From Pseudomonadota bacterium (GTDB lineage: Bacteria > Pseudomonadota > Gammaproteobacteria > Burkholderiales > Eutrophovitaceae), in NCBI GenBank assembly GCA_027624715.1, contig JAQBTV010000005.1, forward strand, positions 1 through 64,000: a stretch of DNA of 64,000 bases, given 5' to 3'. Both the position numbers and the translations under genes were made by a program. The notes beneath the pieces were generated by a model. It saw only the letters and a program-made list of their open reading frames with translations. It searched no databases and was not told the origin of the DNA. This document shows, piece by piece, positions 18,129-27,402 of the stretch (position 1 is its first letter; the number at the start of each line of letters is the position of its first letter).

Positions 18129-18158
18129 ATTATAATCCGCCAACGAGCCGTTTGACGA
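18129..18158 (-). promoter_or_regulatory. candidate rluC promoter
   Basis: On the minus strand TATAAT (18129-18134) lies just before the rluC ATG. A 4/6 match to the -35 (TCGTCA, 18153-18158) sits 18 nt upstream. The start point would fall at or next to the start codon, so the mRNA would be almost leaderless. By eye only. Confidence 0.4.
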
Positions 18159-18534
18159 CGAGAATGCCACGGTCTCATGAAGATCGTGCGGCCTCCGGGT
18201 TTATAGTCCCGTTGTTAGTTAGCCGTTTAGTTCTCAACGAATTTAGTAGCAGGCTCGTCCCAAGGTTAATTTCGCTCACCTCATATAGTGAAAAACGAAA
18301 GTAGCGATATAGTAAATGATTTGCGCGCTTAGAACAGCGTGGGAGAATCAAAGTGCCAACGCCATTAAGATGCGGGGGCCTATGTAATAAACCGGAAAGA
18401 TATTGATTTAGGAAACGATTACTCGACACAACGAAAGAATTTATTTAATTTATTAATTGAAATAGTTGAACGAAATTATCTAAAACTAGCGCCGGTTTAA
18501 TCTCCTACAGCGGTGTATGCGCAGGGGAATATAA
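18137..18534 (+). promoter_or_regulatory. rne upstream region / probable long structured 5' leader
   Basis: About 400 nt separate divergent rluC and rne and contain no credible gene. In E. coli the rne mRNA has a leader of roughly 360 nt whose hairpins let RNase E control its own mRNA. Here hairpins are visible at 18270-18300 (TTTCG/CGAAA plus TCAC/GTGA) and in the GGGTTTATAGTCCC segment near 18198, which resembles the GGGTTGCAGTCC segment of the E. coli leader. A ribosome site (AGGGGA) lies before the rne ATG. Autoregulation is inferred. Confidence 0.4.
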
Positions 18535-21060
18535 ATGAAGCGAATGTTATTTAACGCGACCCATGCCGAAGAGCTGAGAGTTGCAATAGTCGATGGACAA
18601 ACACTCCTCGATTTAGATGTAGAAACAACAGGCAAGGAACAGAAAAAAAGTAATATTTACAAAGCTGTTATTACCCGAATCGAGCCCAGTCTCGAAGCGG
18701 CCTTTGTTAATTACGGTCCCGAAAGGCATGGATTTCTTCCTTTCAAGGAAATCAGTAGGTCTTACTTTAAAGATCCGCAAGCTAATCCCACCAAAGTTCG
18801 AATTCAGGATGTGTTATCCGAGGGTACCGAACTTATCGTGCAAGTTGAAAAAGACGAGCGTGGCAACAAAGGTGCGGCATTAACCACATTCATCAGTCTG
18901 GCAGGACGGTACTTAGTTTTAATGCCTAATAACCCTCGTGGGGGCGGTGTTTCAAGAAGAATCGAAGGCGAAGAACGAGAGCAAATGCGTGACTCCATGG
19001 ATCAACTTAGCCTTCCTAAGGGAATGAGCGTAATCGCCCGCACAGCCGGTATTGGTCGCAGCGCAGAAGAGTTAGAGTGGGATTTAAACTATCTAACTCA
19101 ATTATGGAAAGCGGTTGACGGAGCTGCCGGCAGCCAAAAAGCGCCGTTCTTAATCTATCAAGATGCAAGTCTTGTTATTCGGGCGATTCGAGATTATTTC
19201 CGGCAAGATATTGGCGAAATACTTATCGATACTGAATCAATTTACGAGCAAGCTCGCCAGTTTATGGGGCATGTCATGCCGCATAACGTGGATCGGGTTA
19301 AATGGTATCAGGAAGAAACTCCCCTATTCTCCCGTTTTCAAATTGAGCATCAGACAGAATCAGCTTATTCGCGACAGGTTCTTTTGCCTTCTGGTGGATC
19401 TATTGTTATTGATCACACAGAGGCCATGGTCTCTATCGATGTTAACTCTGCGCGATCGACACGAGGTAGCGATATCGAGGAAACGGCACGCAAAACAAAT
19501 ATCGAAGCAGCTGAGGAAATCGCAAGACAATTGCGTCTGCGTGACTTGGGTGGGCTTGTAGTTATCGATTTTATCGATATGGAAAACCCGAAGAGCCAAC
19601 GTGAAGTCGAAAACACACTACGTGAGGCCCTTAGGTATGATCGCGCGCGAGTTAATGTAGGAAAAATTTCTAGGTTTGGATTGCTGGAGCTGGCGCGACA
19701 AAGACTGCAAACTTCGCTTGGTGAAACAAGCCATATCACCTGCCCACGATGTAGTGGTACCGGGACTATCCGCTCCGTTGAGTCTACCGCTTTGCATGTT
19801 CTTAGAATCGTGCAAGAAGAGGCAATGAAAGAGAGTACTGCGGCGGTACACGCCCAAGTTCCTGTTGCTGTTGCGTCCTATTTGCTCAATGAAAAGAGAC
19901 ACGAGCTCTACGCTATTGAGCAGCGGGTAAAAGTGAGCTGTGTATTGATACCAAATACCCACTTAGAAACGCCACATTACACGGTGAAACGTGTACGTCA
20001 TGATGAGCTTAATCAAATTGATACGACTATGCCGAGCTATAATTTGGTTGAGGAAGTGACTGAGCAAGGACTAGAAAATGACAAGAAGCAAGACGTAATA
20101 AAACCTTCTGCTGCAGTGAAAGGAGTGACTCCAATAAAGGCGCCCCCATCACAAATCAAAAAAGATAGTTTCTTTAAACGACTCATTCTTTCCATATTCG
20201 GCTCTAGTGAAGACAAAGAAAAATCTTCTTCGGACACTCAACGTAGAAATCCGCGTACTGACCGGAGGCACGGCAGTCGGGATGACGAACGTAATGATCG
20301 TCGTCGCGGTCGTATCGATTCCCGTGGTGACCGTCGTCGACCAAGGAGAGGACGTGGTAGATATGCTGAAAACGGTAATGATGATTCTTCCAACAATTCT
20401 GTGCAGCAAAAAGAAGAAGTTAAAAATCTCGTAGACACGTCCAACAATAGAAGCATAGATACCACGGCACAAATAAGTGAGCACTCAGAACGACGAGAAG
20501 ATCAGGCTGGGAGCCCTCGTCGCACAAATAACTATCGACGAGGTCGCAACCGGAGAAATGACGGTGGAGAGAATACGGCATCAGCCTCTGTAGCAACTAT
20601 GGGCGCAGAATCGGGCACCCAAGGTCAGCAAGCTCCTAGTCCTCAATCGATGGTATCTACCGGTTATGACGTTGATTACGAGGCGCTCGGTAGGGAAACA
20701 CCTCATGTGGCCGAAACCAGGCACACAACGGTTGATAAGCCCGAAGTAAAAACCAATGGATCTTTGTTCCATAGCCCTTCGGATGAGGACGATGTGCGTG
20801 AAGTGGTTCATGTGCCGGCGGCTGTTGCTGAAACGCTTCCGCCTATCATCCGAATGCCGATTGTGGAGGAACCGATACTGTTACCCCAGGGTATGACAAT
20901 GATAGAGACCACACCGTCTGCGAGCGGCTCTAGTCTTGAGTCACAGCAAAATACAGCTGAGTTAGAGAAAGCAAGAGAAGAACGACGAATGCGGCGACAA
21001 GCCAAGGATGCGACTATATCAGCAAGTGAGCCACTCCAAAGGGTAGAAACAAAGGTATAG
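18535..21060 (+). CDS. rne: ribonuclease E
   Basis: The protein has 841 aa. The N-terminal catalytic half (about residues 1-500) matches E. coli RNase E closely: S1 domain near residues 35-120, catalytic D302 (SIDVNSA) and D345 (VIDFIDM), and the Zn-link CPRC at C403/C406. It starts mRNA decay and processes rRNA and tRNA precursors. The C-terminal half is shorter than in E. coli (1061 aa) and has Arg-rich RNA-binding stretches around residues 570-610 and 655-680. A short helix near 540-555 may anchor it to the membrane. No clear degradosome-binding motifs can be named by eye. Confidence 0.95.
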   Translation: MKRMLFNATHAEELRVAIVDGQTLLDLDVETTGKEQKKSNIYKAVITRIEPSLEAAFVNYGPERHGFLPFKEISRSYFKDPQANPTKVRIQDVLSEGTELIVQVEKDERGNKGAALTTFISLAGRYLVLMPNNPRGGGVSRRIEGEEREQMRDSMDQLSLPKGMSVIARTAGIGRSAEELEWDLNYLTQLWKAVDGAAGSQKAPFLIYQDASLVIRAIRDYFRQDIGEILIDTESIYEQARQFMGHVMPHNVDRVKWYQEETPLFSRFQIEHQTESAYSRQVLLPSGGSIVIDHTEAMVSIDVNSARSTRGSDIEETARKTNIEAAEEIARQLRLRDLGGLVVIDFIDMENPKSQREVENTLREALRYDRARVNVGKISRFGLLELARQRLQTSLGETSHITCPRCSGTGTIRSVESTALHVLRIVQEEAMKESTAAVHAQVPVAVASYLLNEKRHELYAIEQRVKVSCVLIPNTHLETPHYTVKRVRHDELNQIDTTMPSYNLVEEVTEQGLENDKKQDVIKPSAAVKGVTPIKAPPSQIKKDSFFKRLILSIFGSSEDKEKSSSDTQRRNPRTDRRHGSRDDERNDRRRGRIDSRGDRRRPRRGRGRYAENGNDDSSNNSVQQKEEVKNLVDTSNNRSIDTTAQISEHSERREDQAGSPRRTNNYRRGRNRRNDGGENTASASVATMGAESGTQGQQAPSPQSMVSTGYDVDYEALGRETPHVAETRHTTVDKPEVKTNGSLFHSPSDEDDVREVVHVPAAVAETLPPIIRMPIVEEPILLPQGMTMIETTPSASGSSLESQQNTAELEKAREERRMRRQAKDATISASEPLQRVETKV

Positions 21061-21083
21061 TCTATAATAAAGAAAAGCAACTT

Positions 21084-21105
21084 GTGACCATTATAATTTG
21101 GTCAC
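21084..21105. repeat. perfect inverted repeat downstream of rne
   Basis: GTGACCA (21084-21090) and TGGTCAC (21099-21105) flank an 8-nt AT core. It lies 24 nt after the rne stop and has no T-tract, so it may be a protein-binding site or an RNA 3'-end stabilising hairpin. Confidence 0.6.
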
Positions 21106-21118
21106 CTTGAGGTAAATT

Positions 21119-21151
21119 GGCGGATACATGTGATTCAAAAATGTGTCCGCC
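21119..21151. repeat. 11-bp hairpin downstream of rne
   Basis: GGCGGATACAT (21119-21129) pairs with ATGTGTCCGCC (21141-21151), with one G-U pair and an 11-nt loop. It is probably the 3' end structure of the rne mRNA, though no U-tract follows. The rest of the gap up to 21390 shows nothing I can support. Confidence 0.6.
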
Positions 21152-21390
21152 CCTCTGTCAATTATTTCAAGCACAGTATTAAATTCGCCCTCCACACCAT
21201 ATTAGGAGTCAGGCACGTCGACTCGCAAACATCTTTTGCTATATTTAAAAAACATAGGATACTTGATCTATTATCTGTGAGGTTCAATCGTTGATACGTC
21301 TTCAGGTGTTCCATACCCATTAATAGAAGAACAGATTGTTTCCCACACAAACAATTAGAAGCTTCATAAAGAATCTTTGCGTGTTTGCGT

Positions 21391-23424
21391 TTAAGCCAAT
21401 GAACCTGAAATAAATCGATCCTTGAGCGATTTGAGAGCATCCCTGAACTCAGTTGCTTTCTCAAACTCTAAATTTTTAGCAGCCTCTTTCATACGTTTTT
21501 CTACGCGTTTAATTTCAATTAACAAATCTGACTCAGATGTAATTTCGGTAGGACGTTCAGTCTTAGATTTAATGTTGCTACTTAAGTCTCGCTCAGAGTA
21601 CACACCCTCGATCAAATCGCGTACACGTTTTTCAATGCCGACCGGGGTGATGTTATGTTCAGCGTTGAATTCAATTTGTTTTTGCCGCCGTCTGTTTGTT
21701 TCGTCAATAGCGCGTTGCATCGATCTAGTGATTGAATCGCCATACATAATGGCTCGCCCGTTAATGTGTCTTGCAGCACGGCCAATCGTTTGGATCAATG
21801 CGCGCTCAGAGCGCAGAAACCCCTCTTTATCCGCGTCCAGAATAGCTACAAGTGAGACTTCTGGAATATCTAATCCTTCCCTCAATAAATTGATACCCAC
21901 CAAGACGTCAAACACTCTGAGTCTCAAATCTCGAATGATTTCGACGCGCTCCACCGTATCAATATCTGAATGTAGATAGCGCGCCGCAATTCCATTTTCA
22001 GCTAAAAAATCTGTTAGATCTTCCGCCATTCGTTTAGTCAGAGTAGTAACTAGGACACGCTCATGGATCTTGGCTCGAATACTGATCTCTGATAAGAGAT
22101 CATCAACTTGATTAATTGCAGGTCGAACTTCCAATTGAGGATCTACAAGCCCGGTTGGTCGAACCATTTGCTCTACAACTTGTTGTTGTTTCGAACTCTC
22201 ATAATGAGAGGGTGTTGCGGAAACGAAAATGGTTTGTGGCACTATTTGTTCAAACTCATCAAACCGCAAGGGTCTATTGTCTAGTGCCGAAGGCAATCTG
22301 AAGCCATAATTCACTAAATTTTCTTTTCGCGCTCTATCACCTTTATACATCCCACCAATTTGCGGTGCAGTGACGTGTGATTCGTCTATAAACATAATGG
22401 AATTTTTAGGTAGGTAATCGATTAAAGTTGGTGGGGGAGCGCCTTTTTCGCGGCCGGACAAGTGTCTCGAATAATTCTCAATACCCTTACAAAAGCCCAT
22501 TTCGGTAAGCATCTCCAAATCAAAACGAGTGCGCTGCTCAATGCGCTGCGCTTCAACCAGAAGACTATCCTTTTGAAATTGAGCCATCCGCTCCCGCAGC
22601 TCCACCTTAATAGCCTCTATAGCCCTAAGAACGGTTGCTCTTGGCGTCACATAGTGGCTGGATGGGTAGACGGTATAGCGTTTCACCTTATTGATAATGT
22701 GGCCTGTAAGCGGATCAAATACCGATAGAGATTCAATTTCATCATCAAATAATGAAACCCGAATGGCATGTTCAGAATTTTCTGATGGAAAAATATCAAC
22801 GACATCACCTCGCACCCTAAAAATACCGCGCTGAAAATCCATGTCGTTTCGTTCGTACTGCATCTCGGCAAGTCTTCGAATGATCTTACGTTGGCCAATT
22901 TCCTCACCCTCCACTAGATGGAGAATCATGCCGTGATAGTCAACTGGGTCTCCTATGCCATATATGCATGACACACTCGCGACAATGATCGAGTCATCGC
23001 GCTCGAGTAATGATTTGGTAGCAGATAACCGCATTTGCTCGATATGTTCGTTAATGCTCGAATCTTTTTCGATGAAAAGGTCTCGCGATGGGACATATGC
23101 CTCAGGTTGGTAGTAGTCGTAATAAGACACGAAATACTCAACTGCGTTTTTCGGGAAAAACTCCTTAAATTCGGAGTAAAGCTGTGCCGCTAAGGTTTTA
23201 TTGGGTGCGATGATAATCGCAGGGCGCCCTGACCGAGCGATCACATTGGCCATCGTAAAGGTTTTCCCTGAGCCAGTCACCCCAAGCAATGTCTGATGCG
23301 ACATCTGACTCGTTAAGCCGCTCAAAAGAGCCTCTATGGCCTCTGGTTGATCTCCTGCGGGTTCGAATAGCTGATTAAGTAAAAATGGACTATTGGGGAA
23401 TCTGATAAAGTTTTCTGTGGACAA
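21391..23424 (-). CDS. uvrB: UvrABC excinuclease subunit B
   Basis: From the TTG at 23424 the protein has 677 aa, close to the 673 aa of E. coli UvrB. It contains [11 protein letters not shown], the P-loop [10 protein letters not shown], the beta-hairpin region [10 protein letters not shown], helicase motifs FIDESH and QTIGRAARH, and a C-terminal UVR domain ([16 protein letters not shown]). It verifies DNA damage and loads UvrC. No ATG exists in the right place: upstream codons of the same frame overlap the divergent aminotransferase gene, so TTG is the likely start. No clear LexA box is visible. Confidence 0.93.
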   Translation of the reverse strand: MSTENFIRFPNSPFLLNQLFEPAGDQPEAIEALLSGLTSQMSHQTLLGVTGSGKTFTMANVIARSGRPAIIIAPNKTLAAQLYSEFKEFFPKNAVEYFVSYYDYYQPEAYVPSRDLFIEKDSSINEHIEQMRLSATKSLLERDDSIIVASVSCIYGIGDPVDYHGMILHLVEGEEIGQRKIIRRLAEMQYERNDMDFQRGIFRVRGDVVDIFPSENSEHAIRVSLFDDEIESLSVFDPLTGHIINKVKRYTVYPSSHYVTPRATVLRAIEAIKVELRERMAQFQKDSLLVEAQRIEQRTRFDLEMLTEMGFCKGIENYSRHLSGREKGAPPPTLIDYLPKNSIMFIDESHVTAPQIGGMYKGDRARKENLVNYGFRLPSALDNRPLRFDEFEQIVPQTIFVSATPSHYESSKQQQVVEQMVRPTGLVDPQLEVRPAINQVDDLLSEISIRAKIHERVLVTTLTKRMAEDLTDFLAENGIAARYLHSDIDTVERVEIIRDLRLRVFDVLVGINLLREGLDIPEVSLVAILDADKEGFLRSERALIQTIGRAARHINGRAIMYGDSITRSMQRAIDETNRRRQKQIEFNAEHNITPVGIEKRVRDLIEGVYSERDLSSNIKSKTERPTEITSESDLLIEIKRVEKRMKEAAKNLEFEKATEFRDALKSLKDRFISGSLA

Positions 23425-23521
23425 AATCTCGTGAGCCTTGTTTCTTGTGGAATTAGCATAAACACGTGCGGTACAATTACGCCCGTTAATTTCTAACGTA
23501 TATCTTAATAACGACCAGTAT

Positions 23522-24727
23522 ATGACGACTTCAGCTTTTAGCGGTGTTGAATTAGCGCCGAGTGACCCTATTTTAGGGCTTACCGAACTTTTCAAGGTAG
23601 ATACTAACCCTAACAAGGTTAATTTAGGCGTTGGGGTCTACTACGATGACAAAGGCTTGGTACCTTTGCTTGAATGCGTTAAGTCGGCTGAAACACGAAT
23701 TGTGGCTAAACAAGCCGCCCGTCCTTATCTACCCATTGATGGAAACGCAAATTATGGCAAGTTGGTTCAAGCACTTCTTTTTGGAGCAGACTCCAAGGCT
23801 TTGAGCGCTAACCGAATCGTCACGGCGCAAACTTTAGGTGGCACGGGCGCTCTTAAAGTTGGAGCGGATTTCTTAAAGCAAGCGGTGGGTTGCTCTGATG
23901 TTTGGATCTCTGATCCAAGCTGGGAGAATCATCGGGGTATCTTTCAAAATGCTGGTCTCAAAGTTAACCTTTATCCCTACTATGATGCAGATACGGGAGG
24001 TGTTGCGTTTGACCGTATGGTGGAACAACTTAAAAAACTCCCAAAACAATCCGTGGTTCTACTGCACGCTTGTTGTCACAACCCTACAGGTGTAGATTTA
24101 GATACGAAACAGTGGAAGATAATTGCTGAGCTCATCGTTGAGCAAGCATTAATTCCATTCCTAGATATTGCGTATCAAGGCTTTGGTGCGTCGCTTGAAG
24201 AAGATGGTTTCGCTGTGCGTCTTTTCACGGAACGCTGCGAAACCTTAGTTATTTCCAATTCGTTCTCAAAATCATTTTCTCTGTATGGAGAGCGTATCGG
24301 TGGCCTGTCGATTGTCTCTAGTTCTGCTGAGGAAGCAAAGCGGGTACAGAGCCAGTTAAAACGCCTCATACGTACCAATTACTCGAACCCACCGATCTAT
24401 AGTGGTGCAATAGTCGAAACGGTGCTTGCTGATCCAGATCTTAGGAACCAGTGGGATGGCGAACTTGGAGGCATGCGAGAGCGTATTAAGCGCATGAGAT
24501 TAGAATTGTCGGAAAATATTACTAAACTCTGTCCGGATGTTGATTTTTCGTTTATCGCGAGGCAGCAAGGTATGTTTTCCTACACAGGGCTAAGCCGTGA
24601 GCAGGTGGTTAGGCTTAGAGAGGAGTGCTCAATTTATGCCATCGAAAGTGGTCGAATTTGTGTTGCAGCCCTCAATTCAAAAAATATTGGTTTAGTCTCA
24701 GAAGCCATAGCTAAAGTCATTACCTAA
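23522..24727 (+). CDS. aromatic/aspartate aminotransferase, class I
   Basis: The protein has 401 aa and belongs to the AspC/TyrB branch of PLP enzymes. The N-terminal DPILGL and [10 protein letters not shown] segments, the NPTG motif and the PLP lysine in [14 protein letters not shown] are all visible, along with the C-terminal substrate Arg region ([11 protein letters not shown]). It transaminates aspartate or aromatic amino acids with 2-oxoglutarate. Residue patterns favour TyrB-like enzymes slightly over AspC, but this cannot be settled by eye. It is divergent from uvrB, and a tRNA-Asn gene follows 48 nt downstream. Confidence 0.88.
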   Translation: MTTSAFSGVELAPSDPILGLTELFKVDTNPNKVNLGVGVYYDDKGLVPLLECVKSAETRIVAKQAARPYLPIDGNANYGKLVQALLFGADSKALSANRIVTAQTLGGTGALKVGADFLKQAVGCSDVWISDPSWENHRGIFQNAGLKVNLYPYYDADTGGVAFDRMVEQLKKLPKQSVVLLHACCHNPTGVDLDTKQWKIIAELIVEQALIPFLDIAYQGFGASLEEDGFAVRLFTERCETLVISNSFSKSFSLYGERIGGLSIVSSSAEEAKRVQSQLKRLIRTNYSNPPIYSGAIVETVLADPDLRNQWDGELGGMRERIKRMRLELSENITKLCPDVDFSFIARQQGMFSYTGLSREQVVRLREECSIYAIESGRICVAALNSKNIGLVSEAIAKVIT

Positions 24728-24775
24728 TCACTCTAGTTGACCAACCCACTGCGAAACACTACTATGCCTTCCAAT

Positions 24776-24851
24776 TCCTCGATAGCTCAGTCGGTAGAGC
24801 AACTGACTGTTAATCAGTGGGTCCCTGGTTCGAGTCCAGGTCGAGGAGCCA
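24776..24851 (+). tRNA. tRNA-Asn (GTT anticodon)
   Basis: The 76-nt cloverleaf has acceptor stem TCCTCGA/TCGAGGA, anticodon stem ACTGA/TCAGT with anticodon GTT at 24809-24811, T-arm with GGTTCGAGTCC, discriminator G and an encoded CCA end (24849-24851). The sequence is nearly identical in layout to E. coli tRNA-Asn. It precedes the compositionally different glpK-gldA segment, but no matching partial copy of its 3' end was found on the other side. Confidence 0.97.
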
Positions 24852-24999
24852 ACTAGAATAAGGGTTTCAAGGCGATTTTGCTCTGAAGCCGTTTTTAGTT
24901 TTTACTCCATGTATCGACTATGTATTGGTTGCAAGGCTATGAATCAACGCCAATTCGATCAATGGAGGTCAAACAAGCTGAATCAACAAAAATAATCCC

Positions 25000-25027
25000 A
25001 TGTCATTTAAAACGACATTCCTATAAT
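25000..25027 (+). promoter_or_regulatory. candidate promoter of the DUF3147 gene
   Basis: TATAAT (25022-25027) lies 30 nt before the start codon. ATGTCA (25000-25005, 4/6 match) is 16 nt upstream of it. The region is framed by the inverted repeat ATCCCAT/ATGGGAT (24995-25001 and 25026-25032), a possible operator. Confidence 0.45.
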
Positions 25028-25056
25028 GGGATAATCCTCCAATATCAAAGGCATAT

Positions 25057-25407
25057 ATGGCTTGGATCATTACAAAATATCTATTAACAGCCGGAATGGT
25101 TGTATTCATTTCCGAGATAGCTAAGAGAAGCGATAGGCTAGGTGGTTTTATTGCGGCATTGCCCTTGATGACGCTTCTTACCCTTGTATGGCTCTATATA
25201 GAGAATCAGCCTGAAGAAAAGATAGCAAACCACGCTTATTACACCTTCGGGTATGTGATTCCAACATTACCTATGTTCCTATTGTTTCCATACTTGCTTC
25301 CAAAGCTAGGATTCTGGATGACGATGGGTGCGTGTGTCGTGACGACAGTTATCTGTTTTGGCTTATTTGCTTTGCTGATGAAGAGCTTTGGAATTAATCT
25401 GCTTTAG
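25057..25407 (+). CDS. DUF3147-family membrane protein
   Basis: The protein has 116 aa and is predicted to have four transmembrane helices (about residues 3-20, 30-48, 60-82 and 88-112), with the ISEIAKRSDRLGGFIAALP segment typical of the DUF3147 family. Its function is unknown. It follows tRNA-Asn at some distance and has its own promoter candidate; AAGG before the ATG serves as a ribosome site. It is compositionally like the host genome. Confidence 0.7.
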   Translation: MAWIITKYLLTAGMVVFISEIAKRSDRLGGFIAALPLMTLLTLVWLYIENQPEEKIANHAYYTFGYVIPTLPMFLLFPYLLPKLGFWMTMGACVVTTVICFGLFALLMKSFGINLL

Positions 25408-25410
25408 GTA

Positions 25411-25475
25411 ATGGCAGTTATTGGCCATAAGCAGCCCTTCAATACCTAAAGACCATAATTTATTGGGGCTGCCAT
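25411..25475 (+). promoter_or_regulatory. two competing inverted repeats between DUF3147 and glpK
   Basis: ATGGCAG (25411-25417) can pair with CTGCCAT (25469-25475), and GCAGCCC (25431-25437) can pair with GGGCTGC (25466-25472). The two stems share the same 3' strand and exclude each other. This may be a weak terminator or a switch-like leader, or chance. Confidence 0.3.
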
Positions 25476-25555
25476 AGAAAATGTGTAGAGTTTGCTTGCA
25501 CACTTTTTAGACTGATCCAAAAACTGTCACTTCATAAAGTAAATTTCAAATTACC

Positions 25556-27049
25556 GTGAAATATCTTCTAGCGCTTGACCAAGGCACTTCCAGCTCCCGT
25601 AGCATTGTGTTTGCGCCAGACGGCCATATTGTGAGCATGGCCCAACAAGAGTTTCGACAAATTTATCCGCATCCAAGTTGGGTTGAGCATGACCCAATTG
25701 AGATTTGGTCTAGCCAACTCGCCACCATGCGTGCAGCTTTAAATAATGCCAATATCCGCGCAGAGGACATTGCTTGTATTGGCATTACCAACCAACGAGA
25801 AACAACCGTGGTCTGGAATCGCAAAACTGGTCAGCCCATTTATAACGCTATAGTTTGGCAAGACAGACGTGCAGAACCTGTTTGCGCCAAGTTACGCCAA
25901 GAAGGAAAAGACAAACTTGTGCAATCCAAAACAGGTTTGGTGATCGATGCCTATTTTTCTGGAACTAAATTGCAATGGATATTGAACAACGTACACGAAG
26001 CGCGTGACATGGCTGCAAAAGGAGAACTTGCATTTGGCACAGTAGACACATGGTTGATCTGGAACTTAACGAAAGGTCTTGTGCATGCGACCGATGTGAG
26101 CAATGCTTCTCGTACCATGCTTTTAAATGTTCACACCAACAAGTGGGACAGTGAACTCATGTCTATGTTACATATCGATAGCAACTTGATGCCCTTGGTG
26201 CAAGCATCATCTAGCGACTTTGGCAGCATAGATTCTGAATGGCTTGGCTACCCATTACCTATTGGCGGTGTTGCAGGTGACCAGCAAAGCGCATTGTTTG
26301 GCCAAGCATGTTGGCATGAGGGTCAAGCAAAAAATACTTACGGCACAGGTTGCTTTATGTTGATGCATACAGGCAATCAATTCCAAACGAGCTACAACGG
26401 ACTGATCACCACCAGTGCGGCGCAAACCACTAGCCAACTTGAGTTTGCTTTCGAAGGCAGTGTTTTTATCGCTGGCGCCGTTGTGCAATGGTTACGAGAC
26501 GGTTTGAATGCTTTTAAAAATAGCGCAGACATTGAGACGCTTGCGCAAACAGTGTCAGACGCCGATGGAGTCGTCATAGTGCCAGCATTCACAGGCTTAG
26601 GAGCTCCTTACTGGAATGCGGATGCGCGTGGGACGATTGTGGGCATCACCCGCGGTACGACGATAGCGCACTTTGCGCGAGCTGCTCTGGACAGCATCGC
26701 ATTTCAAAGTGCTGCGCTGTTACAGGCCATGAGTAAAGATGCTGTTCAACATGGTGGCGCTCCCGTTCGGGAATTACGGGTCGATGGTGGTGCTTGCTCC
26801 AATAACCTGCTTATGCAAATACAAGCAGATTTATTGGGTATCCCCGTCATTCGTCCTGCTGTGATTGAGACTACCGCTCTTGGCGCAGCTTATTTGGCGG
26901 GACTGCAATGCGGCATTTTCGGTGACTTAAATGCGCTCGAAAAGCAATGGAAGATTGATCGCATATTTGAACCGCAGATTTCTCGTGATGAAGCGCAGCA
27001 TCGTATGACTGAGTGGGAACGTGCGGTGGGTCGGGCAGTTGCACATTAA
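25556..27049 (+). CDS. glpK: glycerol kinase
   Basis: The protein has 497 aa, the standard FGGY length. It begins KYLLALDQGTSSSR and carries GITNQRET, IVWQDRR, GVAGDQQSALFGQ, GTGCFML and GLGAPYWNADARG, all diagnostic of GlpK. It phosphorylates glycerol to sn-glycerol 3-phosphate. The start codon is GTG. No glpF or glpD accompanies it. Base and codon use differ from the conserved blocks, suggesting it arrived with the neighbouring GC-rich operon or from a separate transfer. It converges on gldA, with a bidirectional terminator between them. Confidence 0.93.
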   Translation: MKYLLALDQGTSSSRSIVFAPDGHIVSMAQQEFRQIYPHPSWVEHDPIEIWSSQLATMRAALNNANIRAEDIACIGITNQRETTVVWNRKTGQPIYNAIVWQDRRAEPVCAKLRQEGKDKLVQSKTGLVIDAYFSGTKLQWILNNVHEARDMAAKGELAFGTVDTWLIWNLTKGLVHATDVSNASRTMLLNVHTNKWDSELMSMLHIDSNLMPLVQASSSDFGSIDSEWLGYPLPIGGVAGDQQSALFGQACWHEGQAKNTYGTGCFMLMHTGNQFQTSYNGLITTSAAQTTSQLEFAFEGSVFIAGAVVQWLRDGLNAFKNSADIETLAQTVSDADGVVIVPAFTGLGAPYWNADARGTIVGITRGTTIAHFARAALDSIAFQSAALLQAMSKDAVQHGGAPVRELRVDGGACSNNLLMQIQADLLGIPVIRPAVIETTALGAAYLAGLQCGIFGDLNALEKQWKIDRIFEPQISRDEAQHRMTEWERAVGRAVAH

Positions 27050-27205
27050 TTCCGCCGGACTGCAACACCAATCACTCTGAAATAACTTGTGGATTACTCA
27101 CCGTCCATCGTACTACCAACAAACATAAAGAACTGGATAACATTGCATCACACTACTCCCTTTATTTTTTATTGTTGTGGTTTTAGAGCTTGTGCCAAAT
27201 TCAAC

Positions 27206-27233
27206 AAAAAAACCCATTAAATGGGGCTTTTTT
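27206..27233. terminator. bidirectional terminator between glpK and gldA
   Basis: Seven A residues (27206-27212), a CCCATT..ATGGG stem (27213-27226) and a T-run (27228-27233) form a hairpin with U-tracts in both directions. It serves the convergent glpK and gldA transcripts. The remaining sequence between 27050 and 27402 shows no gene I can support. Confidence 0.75.
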
Positions 27234-27402
27234 ATGGAGCGCAATAGTGTTCAGTTTGTGCGAGGGACTGTGTTACCAACAAAAATACTGCTCTCTCAAT
27301 TTATTTAACACCTGCTTCATATCGCTGATCGGCACTACTTATTTTATTGAAAATGATCAATTTGGATTTGGCACCAACAACATGCGCCCAACTGAATCCA
27401 AA

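Noticed and set aside
18175-18429. Minus-strand frame in the rne leader
   Set aside because: No similarity to known proteins; better explained as part of the rne leader.
21162-21464. Minus-strand open frame of 100 codons between rne and uvrB
   Set aside because: Overlaps the end of uvrB, has no known domain and no convincing ribosome site; its composition does not look like a protein gene.
23425-23530. LexA box between uvrB and the aminotransferase gene
   Set aside because: A CAGTATATGACGAC stretch suggests it, but the CTG-N10-CAG pattern is not met on either strand.
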